Below are positions 6,570-8,196 of a stretch of 8,196 nt of DNA, in pieces (position 1 is the stretch's first letter; the number at the start of each line of letters is the position of its first letter). Position numbers and translations under genes: made by a program. The notes under the pieces are model-generated. The model had not been told where the DNA came from. It did no database searches and was given only the letters and a program-made list of their open reading frames with translations. Source of the DNA: Burkholderiaceae bacterium (GTDB lineage Bacteria; Pseudomonadota; Gammaproteobacteria; Burkholderiales; Burkholderiaceae); contig JALORV010000037.1 of NCBI GenBank assembly GCA_025458735.1, forward strand, positions 1-8,196. The letters are read 5' to 3'.

Positions 6570-7580
6570 TCAGGGCTTCCTGGCGAGCAGGCGCGCCGGC
6601 TGCATCTTCGCGGTGCCGTAGTCGGGACGGCCTTCACCCGGCGCTTCGATCTGCACCACCTCGAGTCCGGCGTCCTTCACGAACTTCTCCAGCATGGCCC
6701 GGTTGAAGGTCACACCCGACGCCGGCTGGCCGGGGTCAGGCTGCCCGTAGAACCCCTCCAGCACGACGATGCCGCCGCGCTTCAGTCCTCGCGCGGCTCC
6801 GCGCAGTTCCTCGGCGCCGCCGGCGTAGATGATGGCGACCAGATCCCACTGATCACGCCCGAAGTCGAAGTCCTCCGTCGACGAAAAGACGGTGTTGACG
6901 CGCGTTCCCCGCGCCGCGGCCGCCTCGCGGGCGATCTTCAGTCCCTCACCGGCGATGTCATAGCCGGTGACGTCCCAGCCCTGCGACGCCAGCCAGACGG
7001 CATTGCGTCCCTGCCCCATGCCGACGTCGAGCGCCCGTCCGGGCTGCATGCCCTTAGCGGCCTTTACGAGCCAGGCGTTGGGCTCGTGATTGAAGCCTTC
7101 GCCGAGCACGAAGGCTTCGTTCCAGAAGGCGGCCTCCGCCATGTCGCCGCTCATCATGCGCTGGTACACCGCCAGGCAGGGACGACCTGCTTCGGTGACC
7201 CAGGTTGCGGTCACCATCGACTGCGTCTGCGCCGAGGTCGAGGGTGACCGAAGGATGAGGTCTCCGGTGACAACCGTCGCCGTCCCCTGCGCCCGAGCCT
7301 TCAGCTCACTCCAGTCCCGGCGCACCTTCGACTCCGACTGGCGGGGCGACATGCGACCAAGCACCTGCTCGCGCGTGCTGACCAGCCCACGTGGACTGAT
7401 GATGAGCGCTTCCGCACAGAGCAGGCGCCCGGCGGCTGCCGCGTCGCCGCGAGTCAGGCTGCCGGCGAACTCCAGCGTCAAGGCGGTGAAATCGGTCTTG
7501 GCCGGAGCCTGCTGCTGCGCGGCGGCCGGCAGCGCACAGACCAGCAGCGCAAGAGCGGAGAGAAACTGAATGCGCCGCAC
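6570..7580 (-). CDS. Exported fusion of a DUF4440/NTF2-like domain and a class I SAM-dependent methyltransferase
   Basis: This 336-residue protein starts with a clear signal peptide: basic MRR, hydrophobic FLSALALLVCALPAAA, and an Ala-rich cleavage site before QQQ (about residue 21/22). Residues about 28-145 look like a SnoaL/DUF4440 NTF2-fold domain, with helical ALTLEFAGSLTRGDAAAAGR, then LCAEALIISPRG, and strands ATVVTGDLIL and MVTATWVTEAGRPCLAVYQR. Residues about 152-320 are a Rossmann methyltransferase: the SAM-binding loop ALDVGMGQGRNA (183-194), an acidic Asp208 in GWDVTGYDIA, WDLVAIIYAG (245-254), and RGGIVVLEGF (268-277). The VGMGQGRNA form is that of small-molecule (TehB-like) methyltransferases. 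The start is GTG at 7578-7580, with AGGTG about 10 nt upstream. No substrate can be named. The signal peptide conflicts with the cytoplasmic location of SAM, so a missed downstream start or a non-canonical role should be considered. Domain calls are firm; function is unknown. Confidence 0.85.
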   Translation of the reverse strand: MRRIQFLSALALLVCALPAAAQQQAPAKTDFTALTLEFAGSLTRGDAAAAGRLLCAEALIISPRGLVSTREQVLGRMSPRQSESKVRRDWSELKARAQGTATVVTGDLILRSPSTSAQTQSMVTATWVTEAGRPCLAVYQRMMSGDMAEAAFWNEAFVLGEGFNHEPNAWLVKAAKGMQPGRALDVGMGQGRNAVWLASQGWDVTGYDIAGEGLKIAREAAAARGTRVNTVFSSTEDFDFGRDQWDLVAIIYAGGAEELRGAARGLKRGGIVVLEGFYGQPDPGQPASGVTFNRAMLEKFVKDAGLEVVQIEAPGEGRPDYGTAKMQPARLLARKP

Positions 7581-7618
7581 CGGACACCTGCCTTCCGAGA
7601 AGTGAAATCGGGACCGCG

Positions 7619-7647
7619 ATTGTGTGCCATGGGCCGGCCCCCGGCAA
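7619..7647 (-). promoter_or_regulatory. Candidate sigma-70 promoter for the exported methyltransferase gene
   Basis: Read on the minus strand, TTGCCG (7642-7647) and CACAAT (7619-7624) are separated by exactly 17 bases, and each matches four of six consensus positions. Transcription would begin near 7612, about 30 nt before the GTG start. It is a prediction only. Confidence 0.35.
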
Positions 7648-7659
7648 CGGTGCCCGGCC
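7632..7659. repeat. Short inverted repeat between divergent genes
   Basis: GGCCGG (7632-7637) faces CCGGCC (7654-7659) with a 16-nt loop, in the middle of the 123-nt divergent region and overlapping the minus-strand candidate promoter. It could be an operator-like dyad. In DNA this GC-rich, such a repeat also arises easily by chance. Confidence 0.25.
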
Positions 7660-7665
7660 TGGCTG

Positions 7666-7671
7666 TATTCT
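7666..7671 (+). promoter_or_regulatory. Candidate -10 element for the small secreted protein gene
   Basis: TATTCT, preceded by TG, stands out in very GC-rich sequence and would place the transcript start about 25 nt before the ATG at 7704. No convincing -35 element is seen. Confidence 0.3.
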
Positions 7672-7689
7672 CGGGTCGGGTGAACCTCC

Positions 7690-7696
7690 GGAGGAG
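7690..7696 (+). promoter_or_regulatory. Strong Shine-Dalgarno deciding the start at 7704
   Basis: GGAGGAG lies 7 nt before ATG 7704. The frame is open further upstream (an ATG at 7602), but that extension lacks such a site, overlaps the promoter region and would bury the signal peptide. Confidence 0.75.
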
Positions 7697-7703
7697 ACCA
7701 CCG

Positions 7704-8075
7704 ATGCGCGCACCGAATCTTCTCGGCACGCTGCTGGCGCGTTCGATGCTGCTCGTGATGGTTTGTGGCGTCGCTGGCACCGCGATCGCCCAGCCCGCGG
7801 TCAATCCGATGCGGCGCTTCAACACCTTGACCGAGTCGCTGTACCTGCTGGAGCGCTGCGGCGCGCTGACGCCCGAGCGCCGCGACTGGCTGCTGCAGCT
7901 ACGCGATCACGCCTTGCGGATTCCGTCCGACATGACGCCGCAGCAGTGGGCCGCGCACGAGGCCGAGATCCGGCGCGAATTTGCCGGGCGCTATCAGACC
8001 GTCTCCAGCGAAACCTGCGCGACCCTGGTAACCACCACGGACCGGGAGCGGGCATCGCTAGGTCCTCCGCAGTAG
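7704..8075 (+). CDS. Small secreted two-cysteine protein, DUF2385/TIGR02301-like
   Basis: This 123-residue protein has a signal peptide: basic residues, hydrophobic SMLLVMVCGVAGTAIA (14-29), and probable cleavage after AIA before QPA. The mature part is mostly helical and charged, with Cys52 in LLERCGALTPERR and Cys105 in SSETCATLV. The spacing of CG, a central R-W-L stretch, an REFAGRY block (91-97; the family has F-N-x-x-Y here) and a second Cys resembles the uncharacterised DUF2385 (TIGR02301) family of exported proteins. The match is from memory and only moderate. The two cysteines could form a disulfide in the periplasm. It is transcribed divergently from the exported methyltransferase and convergently toward the iscX-like gene, so it is probably a single-gene unit. 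No function can be given. Confidence 0.75.
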   Translation: MRAPNLLGTLLARSMLLVMVCGVAGTAIAQPAVNPMRRFNTLTESLYLLERCGALTPERRDWLLQLRDHALRIPSDMTPQQWAAHEAEIRREFAGRYQTVSSETCATLVTTTDRERASLGPPQ

Positions 8076-8129
8076 TGCCCTCATCCCCGGCCGGCGTCGG
8101 CGTCGACGCTACGCGCGCGCTGCCGCGGC

Positions 8130-8196
8130 CTAGTTCGCCTCGTCGATCCAGGCCATCTGGATCGCCTCGAGGATCTTCTCGCCGGAGCGGGCCGGA
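8130..8196 (-). CDS. iscX: IscX-like protein, C-terminal fragment cut by the window edge
   Basis: The minus strand encodes ARSGEKILEAIQMAWIDEAN and a TAG stop (8130-8132); the rest lies beyond the right edge. This closely resembles the end of IscX (YfhJ; E. coli ends in NEKILEAILLVWLDEAE, recalled), a small acidic protein that binds the cysteine desulfurase IscS and tunes iron-sulfur cluster assembly. IscX is about 66 residues, so roughly a third is visible. In many proteobacteria it closes the isc operon after fdx, so an isc cluster may lie to the right. Only 22 codons support the call, but the motif is distinctive. Confidence 0.75.
   Translation of the reverse strand, partial: PARSGEKILEAIQMAWIDEAN

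Noticed and set aside
8076..8129. GC-rich gap with repeated GTCGGC/GTCGAC-like triplets before the iscX-like gene
   Set aside because: No clear stem, T-run or open frame could be supported, so I did not call a terminator here.
1..8196. Mobile element, CRISPR array, defence island, tRNA or riboswitch
   Set aside because: No transposase, terminal repeats, spaced direct repeats, cloverleaf or long structured leader was seen. Gene packing is that of an ordinary chromosome.

Overview
The window is about 8.2 kb of GC-rich, densely packed bacterial DNA with very short intergenic gaps. It looks chromosomal and proteobacterial, most likely from a gammaproteobacterium. The grounds are a prfB with the UGA-dependent programmed frameshift, lysS close behind prfB as in enterobacteria and relatives, and the tail of an iscX-like gene at the right edge. 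The genus cannot be read from the sequence. I see no transposase, integrase, phage gene, CRISPR array, rRNA or tRNA.

Positions 1-6500 hold one co-directional run of eight plus-strand genes that overlap or are 2 to 19 nt apart, so they are probably co-transcribed at least in part. The order is prfB (release factor 2, 5' end outside the window, frameshift site at 17-31); a RimJ/RimL-type GNAT acetyltransferase; a short-chain dehydrogenase broken by an internal deletion plus frameshift; lysS (lysyl-tRNA synthetase); a DUF4743-Nudix hydrolase of the damaged-thiamine-diphosphate family; an SbtA-type bicarbonate permease; its PII-like partner SbtB; and a chorismate-lyase-like protein. The first and fourth genes serve translation. 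The permease and SbtB form a recognisable inorganic-carbon uptake and control pair. The Nudix and chorismate-lyase-like genes are small-molecule housekeeping enzymes.

Positions 6501-8196 leave the operon. A minus-strand gene (6570-7580) encodes an exported protein fusing an NTF2/DUF4440-like domain to a class I SAM-methyltransferase domain, an odd combination because SAM is a cytoplasmic cofactor. It diverges, across a 123-nt promoter region, from a small secreted two-cysteine protein of unknown function (7704-8075). The last 67 nt carry the C-terminal end of an iscX-like gene on the minus strand.

The points most worth a second look are the broken SDR directly upstream of essential lysS, the SbtA-SbtB pair lacking the cyanobacterial redox tail, and the signal-peptide-bearing methyltransferase fusion. 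I did not find a clearly new defence or mobile system.
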